Below are positions 8,406 through 17,800 of a DNA stretch of 64,000 nt, piece by piece. Origin of the DNA: Acinetobacter sp. WCHAc010034 (GTDB taxonomy: Bacteria; Pseudomonadota; Gammaproteobacteria; Pseudomonadales; Moraxellaceae); NCBI RefSeq assembly GCF_001696615.3, contig NZ_CP032279.1, positions 2,232,001 through 2,296,000 on the forward strand, read 5' to 3'. The first letter of the stretch is position 1. Each line of letters begins with the position of its first letter. The notes under the pieces were generated by a model that searched no databases, was not told the DNA's origin, and was given only the letters and a program-made list of their open reading frames with translations. The translations under genes were made by a program, and so were the position numbers.

Positions 8406-10025
8406 TTATTTAAAAATCCGCCAGAGCGCAGCAAGGCAGGCCAGCGCAATCAGCACAATAGAGGCGTACCACGGCGCAATCACCGCAATAGACAGCAGCA
8501 CCGCCATCAGGCTGCCGAAAATCCAGCTGCGCTTCTGCTGATGCTCCATCTGCAGGCGCATGCTCTGCAGCTCATGCAGCTGCTTGGCATGCCAGGCTGA
8601 CTGGTTCTTCAAGCCGTTCAGGCTGTCAATCATCAGGGTCGGCCAGTCCTGCGCGCCCAGCAGCAGGTCAGGAATCTTCTGCCCCAGCTCTTTCAGGTTT
8701 TTCTGCGGGTTCATTTGCGCCTTGATCCAGTCGCTGAGGATTGGCTTCGCCAGGCTCCAAATGTCCAGCTCCGGATACAGGTCTGTGCCTAAGCCTTCCA
8801 CATGCACCAGAGTTTTCAGCAGCAGCATCAGCTGCGGCGGAATTTCCAGATGGAAGCGCCGCGCAATATCCATCACGCCAATCAGGATGCCGGCAAAGTC
8901 CAGCTCGTGCATCGGCTTGGACACCATTGGCCCGACGGTGCGGCGCATTTCGCGCGCCAGCGCATCCTGATCGGTGCCGGGCGGAATCCAGCCGGCCTGA
9001 TGGACAATCTGAATCAGCTGCATGAAGTCGCTGTTCATCACCGCCAGCAGCATGCGCGCCACGGTCATCTGGTCGTGCCTGGACAGCTCGCCCATAATCG
9101 CGCAGTCCAGCGCGATAAAGCGCGGATTGGCCGGATTGATGGTTTCCACAAAGACGTTGCCGGGGTGCATGTCGGCATGGAAGAAGTTGTCGCGGAACAC
9201 CTGAGTAAAGAAAATGGTCAGGCCTTTTTCCGCCAAGTCCCTGCGGTCCATGCCCAGCCGGTCAAAGGTTGCCGTATCTGAAATCGGCACGCCCGTAATG
9301 CGCTCCGCCACCATCACGTCGCTGCTGTCCATATAGACTTCCGGCACGTACATCATGCTGGAGCCGGTAAAATAGTGGCGCATGCGGCGGGTATTGTCGG
9401 CTTCCAGCGTCAGGTCCAGCTCTTTCAGGATAATCTGGCGGTAGTCCTGAATAATTTCAGACAGGTGCAGGGCGCGGGCGGCTTCAAGGCGCTTTTCCAG
9501 AAAATTGCCCAGCCATTGCAGGATTTCAAAATCCTGCAGGATTTGGCTGCGGATGTCGGGGCGGGTGACTTTCACCACCACTTCGCGGCCGTCATGCAGG
9601 GCTGCGGTATGCACTTGCGCAATTGAGGCCGCCGCTAAAGGCTGTTCATCAAAGCGGGCAAACAGGGTGCCGATGTCAGCCTTCAGCGACTGCTGAATGC
9701 GCATTTTCGCCACATCCGAACCGAAGGGCTTGACCCGGTCCTGCAGCAGCACCAGCTGCTGCAGGATTTCAGGCGGAATCAGGTCGCGGCGGGTGGACAG
9801 CAGCTGCCCCAGCTTAATCGCCAAAGGCCCCATATCTTCCAGCGCCTGCTTCAGCTTGAGCGGATTCTTGCGCTCCCTGCTGGACCATGCGGCCGGGTGC
9901 ATGCGGATGACGCGCAGGATATGGCGCGCTTTTTCAGGCAGCTCTTCCGCAGGGAACAACGTGTCGAGTCTATAGTGCGCGGCGATGCGCCAAAGGTCGA
10001 GTAAACGTGTAAGGTGCGGAATCAT
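8406..10025 (-). CDS. ubiB: Ubiquinone biosynthesis ABC1-type kinase/ATPase UbiB
   Basis: A 539 aa membrane-anchored atypical kinase of the ABC1/ADCK family, required for ubiquinone synthesis. The family hallmark KxGQ is seen as K71-L-G-Q74. The Ala-rich nucleotide loop is AAASIAQVH at about 131-139, and the catalytic loop HADMHPGNVF is near residue 287. Two hydrophobic segments close the protein at about 498-537, as in Escherichia coli UbiB. It is the last gene of ubiE-ubiJ-ubiB and starts 12 bases after the ubiJ stop. Family members act as ATPases that extract or organise lipid intermediates, not as classical protein kinases. Confidence 0.95.
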   Translation of the reverse strand: MIPHLTRLLDLWRIAAHYRLDTLFPAEELPEKARHILRVIRMHPAAWSSRERKNPLKLKQALEDMGPLAIKLGQLLSTRRDLIPPEILQQLVLLQDRVKPFGSDVAKMRIQQSLKADIGTLFARFDEQPLAAASIAQVHTAALHDGREVVVKVTRPDIRSQILQDFEILQWLGNFLEKRLEAARALHLSEIIQDYRQIILKELDLTLEADNTRRMRHYFTGSSMMYVPEVYMDSSDVMVAERITGVPISDTATFDRLGMDRRDLAEKGLTIFFTQVFRDNFFHADMHPGNVFVETINPANPRFIALDCAIMGELSRHDQMTVARMLLAVMNSDFMQLIQIVHQAGWIPPGTDQDALAREMRRTVGPMVSKPMHELDFAGILIGVMDIARRFHLEIPPQLMLLLKTLVHVEGLGTDLYPELDIWSLAKPILSDWIKAQMNPQKNLKELGQKIPDLLLGAQDWPTLMIDSLNGLKNQSAWHAKQLHELQSMRLQMEHQQKRSWIFGSLMAVLLSIAVIAPWYASIVLIALACLAALWRIFK

Positions 10026-10037
10026 AAGAGCAAATAC

Positions 10038-10712
10038 CTAGTTTTGAGTTGTATCTTGTAAAGCGTCAATGTGCGCCTGCAGCTGCCGGATTTTGGCTTC
10101 TGCGCGGGCTAAATTCTGATTAAGCAGGCGGGTATCCTGATTCAGGTCATCCATCTGCCAGCGCGGCGCCAGCAGGCCGGCGTCTTCCTTCAAGGCGTCT
10201 TCGGCAAAGAACAAATGGCTTTGCAGCGCGCGCTTCAAATGCTTCGGCGCCAGCTGAATTTTGCCGATCTCATGCGCGAGGGCAGGGCCGATCCACGGCG
10301 ATAAATGCGCAGCCAAGTCAGGCTCGGCCTGGCTGATGATGCGCTGAATTTCCTGCAGCAGGCGGTAGTCGCCCTGCACAGGAATCGTGCCGACTTCATC
10401 CGCCAGCAGCAGCCGGATCAGTTCAACGCTGTTCTTGACCTGCAGCGTGGCTGCGGCTTCGGCCATTTGAGCGGCCTGTTCAAACGGGCGCTGCTCAAAA
10501 ATGGAAGCGCTTTCAGCATGCCCCGCGGCGGTTGGCTCCAGGCGGACTTTGCCGTCATCAAAGAACACATCAACCGACAGCTGCGGCGAGCCAATCACCA
10601 CCCGCAGCATTTTGCCCTGCAGCGCGTTGAGCTGGATGCGGCTCAGCGCATCCAGGTCAATGATATGGTGAATTAATCGTTCGGCGGCGCCCAGCGCCAG
10701 AATTGCCCACAT
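10038..10712 (-). CDS. ubiJ: Ubiquinone biosynthesis accessory protein UbiJ
   Basis: A 224 aa protein with an N-terminal SCP2-like lipid-binding domain (about residues 15-110) and a C-terminal helical tail ending in a short coiled coil rich in Gln, Arg and Leu. UbiJ binds the hydrophobic ubiquinone intermediates together with the Ubi hydroxylases in a soluble complex. The assignment rests on this domain pattern and above all on its place between ubiE and ubiB, the order conserved in gammaproteobacteria. Sequence similarity in this family is low, so context is the stronger evidence. It starts 18 bases after the ubiE stop. Confidence 0.88.
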   Translation of the reverse strand: MWAILALGAAERLIHHIIDLDALSRIQLNALQGKMLRVVIGSPQLSVDVFFDDGKVRLEPTAAGHAESASIFEQRPFEQAAQMAEAAATLQVKNSVELIRLLLADEVGTIPVQGDYRLLQEIQRIISQAEPDLAAHLSPWIGPALAHEIGKIQLAPKHLKRALQSHLFFAEDALKEDAGLLAPRWQMDDLNQDTRLLNQNLARAEAKIRQLQAHIDALQDTTQN

Positions 10713-10730
10713 AAGTCTGACCTGAGCCGC

Positions 10731-11675
10731 TTAGAGCTTAAAGCCACGGTGAACCGCGACAATGCCGCCGGTCAGGTTGTGGTAGTCGCAGTTCTGGAAG
10801 CCGGCATTTTCCATCATGCCTTTCAGCGTGCGCTGGTCCGGATGCATGCGGATTGATTCGGCCAGGTATTTGTAGCTTTCGGCGTCATTGGCGATGATTT
10901 TGCCCATGACCGGCAGCGCGGTGAAGGAATACAGGTCGTACAGCTTGGAGAACGGCTCAAATACCGGCTTGGAAAATTCCAGCACCAGCAGGCGGCCGCC
11001 CGGCTTCAGCACGCGGTACATGGCCGCCAGCGCTGCGTCCTTATCGGTCACGTTGCGCAGGCCGAAGGAAATGGTCAGCAGGTCAAAGCTGTTGTCGGCA
11101 AACGGCTCCAACGTTTCCGCATTGGCTAACACAAAATCGACATTGGTGCAGCCGGCGTCAATCAGGCGGTCACGGCCGACGTTCAGCATGGATTCGTTGA
11201 TGTCTGACAGCACCACATGGCCTGTCGGGCCGACTTCACGGCTGAAGACTTTGGCCAGGTCGCCTGTGCCGCCGGCAATGTCCAGCACATGCTGGCCGCG
11301 GCGCACGCCGGACATATTGATGGCGAAGCGCTTCCACAGGCGGTGAATGCCGAATGACATCAGGTCATTCATAATGTCGTATTTGCTGGCCACGGAATGG
11401 AACACTTCCGCGACTTTCTGCGCCTTGTCTTCGCTGCTGACGGTCTGATAGCCGAAGTGCGTGGTTGCGCCGACGTTGCCGGTGTTGGCGCCGCGCGGCA
11501 GGTTGTATTTCGGCACTGAGCCGGCTGCCGGCGCATCGCTCAGGCGCTGCTCCAGAGACTGCTGCTGGCCCTGCGGCGCGCCCTGCGGCAGCGGTTCGGT
11601 TAAGAATGGACTCGCGGTGTCTTTGTTTTGTGACGGCTCGGCGGCTGCGGCCGGCGTTTGATTTTCATTAGACAT
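10731..11675 (-). CDS. ubiE: Ubiquinone/menaquinone C-methyltransferase UbiE
   Basis: SAM-dependent C-methyltransferase of ubiquinone synthesis, with motif [16 protein letters not shown] and the family signatures [14 protein letters not shown] and [10 protein letters not shown]. The ATG at 11675 has an AGGAG about ten bases upstream and is preferred over the more distant in-frame ATG at 11765. Even so the protein is 314 aa against about 250 for typical UbiE. The extra roughly 60-70 residues form an N-terminal extension rich in Ala, Gln, Pro and Ser before the conserved core. First gene of the ubiE-ubiJ-ubiB operon. Confidence 0.95.
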   Translation of the reverse strand: MSNENQTPAAAAEPSQNKDTASPFLTEPLPQGAPQGQQQSLEQRLSDAPAAGSVPKYNLPRGANTGNVGATTHFGYQTVSSEDKAQKVAEVFHSVASKYDIMNDLMSFGIHRLWKRFAINMSGVRRGQHVLDIAGGTGDLAKVFSREVGPTGHVVLSDINESMLNVGRDRLIDAGCTNVDFVLANAETLEPFADNSFDLLTISFGLRNVTDKDAALAAMYRVLKPGGRLLVLEFSKPVFEPFSKLYDLYSFTALPVMGKIIANDAESYKYLAESIRMHPDQRTLKGMMENAGFQNCDYHNLTGGIVAVHRGFKL

Positions 11676-11811
11676 GAGAGTCGCTCCTAACAGAAAAATA
11701 GGGTGAATGCTGCGGTGCATGCATGATGACAGATTCTTGGCGCTTATACAGCAGTCATCATGCAATTGTTATGAATAATATACAGAAAAGTTCAGGTTTT
11801 GCGCGCAGTCT

Positions 11812-12516
11812 TTACTGGAATGGCGCAGCATCGCCGGCATGCACTTTGGCGATAATCTGCCGCTCAACCGCGCTGAAGTCCTTGACGAACTTCTCTGCAG
11901 ACTTTAGCGGTTTCATGGCCAAAAAGCCATCCTGCATGAATTCATACATGACGTTAAAGCTGTATTTGGCGGCTGCGCCCTTGCACATTTTAAAGGCAGC
12001 GTAGACTACAAATGAGCGCATGTAGGTGTCCAGGCTTTTGCCCAGCAGGTCCAGCAGCTCCAGCTGCTGCAGGCGCCCCTGGCCCTGATCCAGCTTTAAG
12101 TAGGTCTGGCGCATCATTTCATCGGTCAGCGCTTCATGGGGATGATAGTCCTGCAGCAGCTGCATGGCGACCTGCTCATCCAGCTGCACCGCTAAAATCG
12201 CCAGGGATACGCCGGAGGTGCCGGTTTTAATGGCATTTTCCGGAATCAGCTTTTCGGCCTTGTGCGCATATTTGTTCAGGCGGGCAATCTGCTGCGCCAG
12301 CGCGTCAAAGTCCGGCCCGCCGTACAGCCGGTTCAGGAAGTATTCGGCCATCAGCGCATTCTGCTTTTCGGCAAAATGCCGGGCGTGGGTGCGCTGCATG
12401 CGCAGTTTCTGCCAGGCCTGCACATCCTGCAGGCGCTGGTAAATTTCCGGATTCTTATGGTAGCTCAGCTGGTAATACTGGTCTAAAAGGCCATCTAAAG
12501 CGGCAAGCTTGGACAT
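11812..12516 (-). CDS. FFLEELY-motif family protein, function unknown
   Basis: A 234 aa, mainly alpha-helical protein from the ATG at 12516. It contains the segment MAEYFLNRLYGG near residues 52-63, which I match to the FFLEELYxP-type motif that names a family found mostly in Acinetobacter and relatives. Three aromatic residues at the end of the ADYxxL-like helices and an absence of signal peptide or membrane segment suggest a soluble cytoplasmic protein. No catalytic function is known to me. The gene is divergent from the polyphosphate:AMP phosphotransferase gene. Confidence 0.65.
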   Translation of the reverse strand: MSKLAALDGLLDQYYQLSYHKNPEIYQRLQDVQAWQKLRMQRTHARHFAEKQNALMAEYFLNRLYGGPDFDALAQQIARLNKYAHKAEKLIPENAIKTGTSGVSLAILAVQLDEQVAMQLLQDYHPHEALTDEMMRQTYLKLDQGQGRLQQLELLDLLGKSLDTYMRSFVVYAAFKMCKGAAAKYSFNVMYEFMQDGFLAMKPLKSAEKFVKDFSAVERQIIAKVHAGDAAPFQ

Positions 12517-12715
12517 GCGGCGTCTCAATTATTTTCAGGGTTGTGCAAATCTTAGAGCCAGTTGCCTCCGCCCGCCATGACAAATTGACAGAAAATTGCC
12601 CTGCAGGCGGCCAGTCGGCACAAAAAAAATGCTGCATAAAACTGCAGATTGAGCATTCAGGGCGCTTAAAGGCTTGGCTATACTGCAGATTAACAACAAT
12701 AGATCAGAGAATAAT

Positions 12716-14134
12716 ATGGCGGCGCAGGATAACGAAATGAAGCTGATGGATCCGGATCAATTATCGCTGGAATTGGTTGAGGCGCAGTACGCATTAAAGG
12801 AAACCCGGGGCAAGAGCAATGCCAAAAGCGTGCTGATTCTGGTCAGCGGCATAGAGCTGGCCGGCAAGGGCGAAGCGGTCAAGCAGCTGCGGGAATGGGT
12901 CGATCCGCGCTACCTGCGGGTCAAGGCGGATGCGCCGCAGGCCTTTAACCATAAGCAGGCCTTCTGGCAGCCGTATGCGCGCTTCATTCCCGCGGAAGGG
13001 CAGATTATGGTGATGTTCGGCAACTGGTACAGCGACTTGCTGTCGACCGCGATGCATGTGTCGAAGCCGATTGATGAAACCATGTTTGACGAATATACGG
13101 AAAATATGCGGGCTTTTGAGCAGGACCTGAAAAACAACAATGTGGATGTGATCAAGGTCTGGTTTGACCTGTCGTGGAAGTCGCTGCAGAAGCGCCTGGA
13201 TGACATGGCCCCCGGCGAAATGCACTGGCATAAGCTGCACGGCCTGGACTGGCGCAACAAAAAGCAGTATGACAGCCTACAGAAGCTGCGCCAGCGCTTT
13301 ACCGGCGACTGGCAGGTGATTGACTGCGAAAATGAGGAGGAGCGCGACCAGCAGTTTGCGCAGTACATCCTGCGCACCCTGAGGCATTGCCCGGAGCATC
13401 AGACCAAGGCCAAAGCGAGCTGGAATCAGGCCCAGGTGCCTGAGTTCCTGCTGGCACCGTCTGAAAGCGTGCTGGAAAAAGAGGAATACCAGCAGGAGCT
13501 GAAAAAGCTCAGCAAGAAAGCCGCCGAAGCGATGCGCCTGGACAGCCGCAATGTAGTGATTGTGTTTGAAGGCATGGACGCGGCCGGCAAGGGCGGCGCG
13601 ATCAAGCGCATTGTGAAAAAGCTCGATCCGCGCGAATATGAAATCCATACCATTGCGGCGCCGGAACAGTATGAGCTGCGCCATCCGTATTTATGGCGCT
13701 TCTGGACCAAGATCCTGCCTGAAGAAAAAATCAGCATTTTTGACCGCTCATGGTATGGGCGGGTGCTGGTCGAGCGCGTTGAAGGCTTCGCCAGCGGCGT
13801 GCAGTGGCAGCGCGCCTATGATGAAATCAGCCGCTTTGAAAAAGACCTGCATGACAGCCAGACGGTGGTGATCAAGTTTTGGCTGGCAATCAGCAAGGAC
13901 GAGCAGGAGGCGCGCTTCAAGGCGCGGGAAGGCACGCCGCACAAGCAGTTTAAGATTACCGAAGAAGACTGGCGCAACCGCGAACGCTGGGATGACTACC
14001 TGCATGCCGCCGCCGATATGCTGGAGCGCACCGACAGCCGGCATGCGCCGTGGCATGTGATCGCCGCCAATGATAAAAATTCCGCGCGGCTGGAAGTGCT
14101 GCGCGCGATCCTCAGGCAGCTGAAGGCGGAATAG
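12716..14134 (+). CDS. pap: Polyphosphate:AMP phosphotransferase (two PPK2 domains)
   Basis: A 472 aa protein with two fused PPK2-type domains, the arrangement of the Acinetobacter johnsonii enzyme that makes ADP from AMP and polyphosphate. The C-terminal domain is complete: Walker A GMDAAGKGGAIK near residue 285 and the lid/Walker B region FDRSWYGR near 342. The N-terminal domain keeps a Walker A-like GIELAGKGEAVK but has FGNWYSD where the active domain has DRSWY, so it is probably catalytically impaired and structural. The start ATG at 12716 is chosen; an in-frame TTG at 12674 lies within the likely promoter region. It probably recycles AMP using stored polyphosphate. Confidence 0.88.
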   Translation: MAAQDNEMKLMDPDQLSLELVEAQYALKETRGKSNAKSVLILVSGIELAGKGEAVKQLREWVDPRYLRVKADAPQAFNHKQAFWQPYARFIPAEGQIMVMFGNWYSDLLSTAMHVSKPIDETMFDEYTENMRAFEQDLKNNNVDVIKVWFDLSWKSLQKRLDDMAPGEMHWHKLHGLDWRNKKQYDSLQKLRQRFTGDWQVIDCENEEERDQQFAQYILRTLRHCPEHQTKAKASWNQAQVPEFLLAPSESVLEKEEYQQELKKLSKKAAEAMRLDSRNVVIVFEGMDAAGKGGAIKRIVKKLDPREYEIHTIAAPEQYELRHPYLWRFWTKILPEEKISIFDRSWYGRVLVERVEGFASGVQWQRAYDEISRFEKDLHDSQTVVIKFWLAISKDEQEARFKAREGTPHKQFKITEEDWRNRERWDDYLHAAADMLERTDSRHAPWHVIAANDKNSARLEVLRAILRQLKAE

Positions 14135-14161
14135 CCTGCCTGCGGCTTGCAGCGGGCGCGC

Positions 14162-14674
14162 TTACTGCACCGCTGCGGCCTGAGCCTGCTGCTTCTGCTG
14201 AATGCTTTTGGCCAGGCGGTAGCAGTCTTCGACATGCGCATCGGCGACTTTTTTCATCACGAAATAGCCCAGGCCGGCGGCGATGGCCTGCCCGCCAAGC
14301 GGAATAAATTTAGTCACCTGCTTGGTGATGTATTTGGCGGCCGCGTTGTTGATGGATTTTTTCACCGCCGTGCGCGCCACCACCAGTCCGGAAAATTCCA
14401 CGCCGCGCTTGCGCAGCTCATGCCAGTGCACCTGCTTGGTGGCCGGGTCATAGACGCTGATCTGCTCCGGCGACAGGCCGAAGCGGGCATTGATCTCGGG
14501 AATCAGCTGCGACAGGATGCCGACATCAATCACCACATCAAAAAACGGCACGGGCACGACGGCGGCGCCTGCAGAAAAATAGGCGCGCTTTTTGGCCAGT
14601 TCCAGACATTCGGCGCGGATGAGTTCTAAATTCAGGCGGGGGTCGATCGCATCAGGAATATGGTCTATTTTCAT
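14162..14674 (-). CDS. Conserved hypothetical protein with hydrophobic helices
   Basis: A 170 aa protein I cannot name with certainty. It starts with a polar helix (LNLELIRAECLELAKKRAYFSAG), followed by moderately hydrophobic Gly/Ala-rich segments around 36-58 and 122-140 (PLGGQAIAAGLGYFVMKKVAD). This pattern recalls the membrane-associated part of DUF697/YcjF-like proteins, but the match is by eye only. The tail is Gln/Ala-rich. It is convergent with the polyphosphate:AMP phosphotransferase gene, with 27 bases between the stops and no clear terminator. Confidence 0.6.
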   Translation of the reverse strand: MKIDHIPDAIDPRLNLELIRAECLELAKKRAYFSAGAAVVPVPFFDVVIDVGILSQLIPEINARFGLSPEQISVYDPATKQVHWHELRKRGVEFSGLVVARTAVKKSINNAAAKYITKQVTKFIPLGGQAIAAGLGYFVMKKVADAHVEDCYRLAKSIQQKQQAQAAAVQ

Positions 14675-14855
14675 CGGGGCATACCTTCGGGTTTATGCGG
14701 ATTTTTCTAATAAAGTCTCAGCAGACCCTATCAAGATACTTGTTTTAAATTATTTTTTGAACTGAATTTTGCGGGCAAGGCGGCATAGACAGGGCCGGAA
14801 GTATAGTCAATAATCTTCAGGGTTTTATGGTTTGAGCGCGGGGAAGAAGGGAAAG

Positions 14856-17800
14856 ATGGCCATTCATGTGATACAGAGTCAGCGCATTGAAGTTCTGCTG
14901 GAAGAAATGCTGCGGGCGGGCCATCAGCCATCTGCCAATCCTCTGGAGGCCCTGAAAGCCCAGCATTTTATTGTGCCGTCGCCTGCGGTGCAGGCCTGGC
15001 TGACGGTCAAGCTGTCCGAGCATCAGGGCATCAGCGCCAACCGCCTGTTCCATCAGCGCATCCGCGCCTTTCAGTGGTTTGCCTATCAGGCGGTGCTGGA
15101 CGATAAGGAAAAAGTCCGCAAGGCCAATATTCCGCGCATGATTTTAAAATGGCGCTGCTATCAGACCCTGAAGCCCTATATTCAAAGCAGCGCCAATCCG
15201 CTGGCGCCGGATCATCCGCTGCACAGCATTATCCAGCGCATTTATGACAGCGCAGCCCGCTTAAGCAGCGCCGCCGAGCAGCAGCTGAAAAAGCAGGGCA
15301 TGCTGTACTGGGTGTCGGAACAGGTGTCGCGCCTGTTCAGCAACTATATGGAATACCGCGGGCACTGCTTCAAGCAGCATGGCGCGGGGCAGGACTGCGA
15401 CTGCAGCAGCAACTGGCTGAAAGACTGGGGCCGGAATCAGCCGCTGGATTTGGAGCGCCAGTTTTTTCAGGCGCAGGCGGCCTTTCCCGGGCTGGATTCC
15501 AGAGAGGAGCTGCAGCAGCAGAAGCAGGCTTCCGGCTTCGCCAAAGCTCAGGCGCAGCAGCTGGAGCAGTGGCAGCGCTGGCTGTGGCACAGCGAATTCC
15601 ATGCCGACTTTGAACTGATGCAGGGCATTGATGCGGATTTCTGGGCCATTCTGGACAATCCCGCCCTGCGTCCGGCGGCCTTGGCCCGGCTGCCGAAACA
15701 GGCGGTGCTGTTCACCGTGCTGGACCTGCCGCCGAGCCAGCTGGCGTTTTTGCGCCGCCTGGGCCAGTACATCAATATTCTGATTCTGCATTTCAACCCC
15801 TCGCAGGAATACTGGGCCGACACGGTCGACGCCAACTGGAAAAAGCAGTATGACGTCAAGCTGAAGCAGCGCTTCAAGGACAGGCATCCGCAGGCTTCTG
15901 ACCGGGAAATTGAGGCATTCTTTGAAAAATACACGCTGGAATACGGCCAGCTGAAGGAATCGCGCCATCCTTTGCTGACCCGCTTCGGCAAGCAGGCGCG
16001 CGACCATTTTTCCCTGCTGGTGAATCTGGCGGCCGGCGAAAATGGCGAGGAATGGGAAGACCGGTTTCCGCTGGATTACCGCAATCATCTGCTGGGCAAA
16101 GTGCAGTACGACATTCTGAATCTGGCCGAGCCTGAAGCCGGCAGTTTTGCGCTGCGCCCTGAAGATGATTCGATCCGCCTGCATGTCTGCCATTCCGCGC
16201 TGCGCCAGCTGGAGGTGCTGAAAGACCAGCTGACCTACTGGCTGTCGCAAGGCTCGGCGGATCAGCCCCGTTCGCCCAGCGACATTCTGGTGCTGAGCCC
16301 GAACCTCAAGGATCTGGAGCCGCTGATCCGCAGCGTATTTGCCCCGCCGCCGCGCGAGCAGGCTTTGCAGGATCAGCCCGCCGGCGCTGCGCGCCGCGAC
16401 AGCGTGTATTTGCCGGTGAAAATCGCCGGCGTGGCCCCGCTGGATGCGCAGAATGCCTGGCAGGCGGTGCTGGGGCCGGTTCAGCTGCCGCAGGGGCGCT
16501 TTACTTTGGAAGATTTTGCCGACTGGCTGAATTTAAGCGCCGCCCAGACCCGCTACGGCCTGAATGCCGAGCAGACTGCGCGGATTATTGAACTGCTGAG
16601 CGAAGCCAAATTCAAGCGCGGGCTGGATGAAGCGCATCTGCGCCGCACGCTGGCGCCGGATGATGCCGATTACCGCTACAGCTTTAAATTCGCCTTGGAC
16701 CGGCTGGTGCTGGGCGTGGCCGTGCCGGAGCATGCGCTGTGGCAGGACACCTTAAGCTATGCTTTCGTGCGCCGCGATGATTTTGAGCTGATCAATATCC
16801 TGATCGGCATTTATCAGGACTTTGCCGAGCGCCGCCACTGGATGGTCGAGCATGAAATGGGCCAGCAGCGCAATGTGGAAGAATGGCTGCATCTGCTGCT
16901 GCGCGATCTGGAGCGCTATCAGAAGCAGGGCGTAACCGCGCTGAAATCCATCCGCGACGTGATCCGCAAGCAGATCACCATGCTGACCCTGTCTTACTAT
17001 AAGGATGAAGACGGCGCGGACGCAGCGCAGGCGCATCTGCTGAAAGACATGCAGCTGCCTTTGCCCTATGTGCTGCAGGAAATTCAAAACAGCCTGGACA
17101 GCCAGATGGATCAGGCCGTGCCGGCCGGGCAGATCACCTTCAGCCAGATTGGGCAAATCCGCCCTGTGCCGTATAAGCTGATAGTGATGCTGAATCTGGA
17201 CAGCGGGCAGTTCCCGAGCCGCAAGGCGCATTTGCCTTTTGACCTGATGGACGTGCTGAAGCCGCATTTGGGCGACCGCTCGCGCCTGGAAGATGATCAG
17301 GGCGCATTTTTGGATGCCCTGCTGCTGGCCAAAGACAGCCTCTGGCTGTTCTATAACGGCTTTGATATCAACGACGGTGAAATCCGCGAACCGTCCAGCG
17401 TGGTGCAGGAGCTGATCCGGCATTTGGCGCTGATTGCGCAGGGCTGCGGCGCCAATCCGAATTTGCCGGCGCTGGCGCAAATTGACGGCGGGGTTGAAGT
17501 GCCGGAAAACCTGCAGGCCCTGTACAGCGTGCATGAGCTGCAGCCCTTTGAGCTGCAGGGCTTTGACGCCAGCCGGCCGGCGCATAAAATCCGCTATCAG
17601 GATCACTGGTTCCATGTGGCGCGGCAGCTGCTGCAGGCCAAGGGCGCGCGCCAGCCGTGGGCTGCTCAGGCGGCGGCTGTGCCCGCGCCGGCGGAAATCC
17701 TGCTGGACAGCGCGCAGTGGATCAAGCAGGTCACTTTTCCGGCCGAGCTGTATTTGAAAACTTTGGGCATCAGCAATTTAACCGCGCAAGACAGCCTGGC

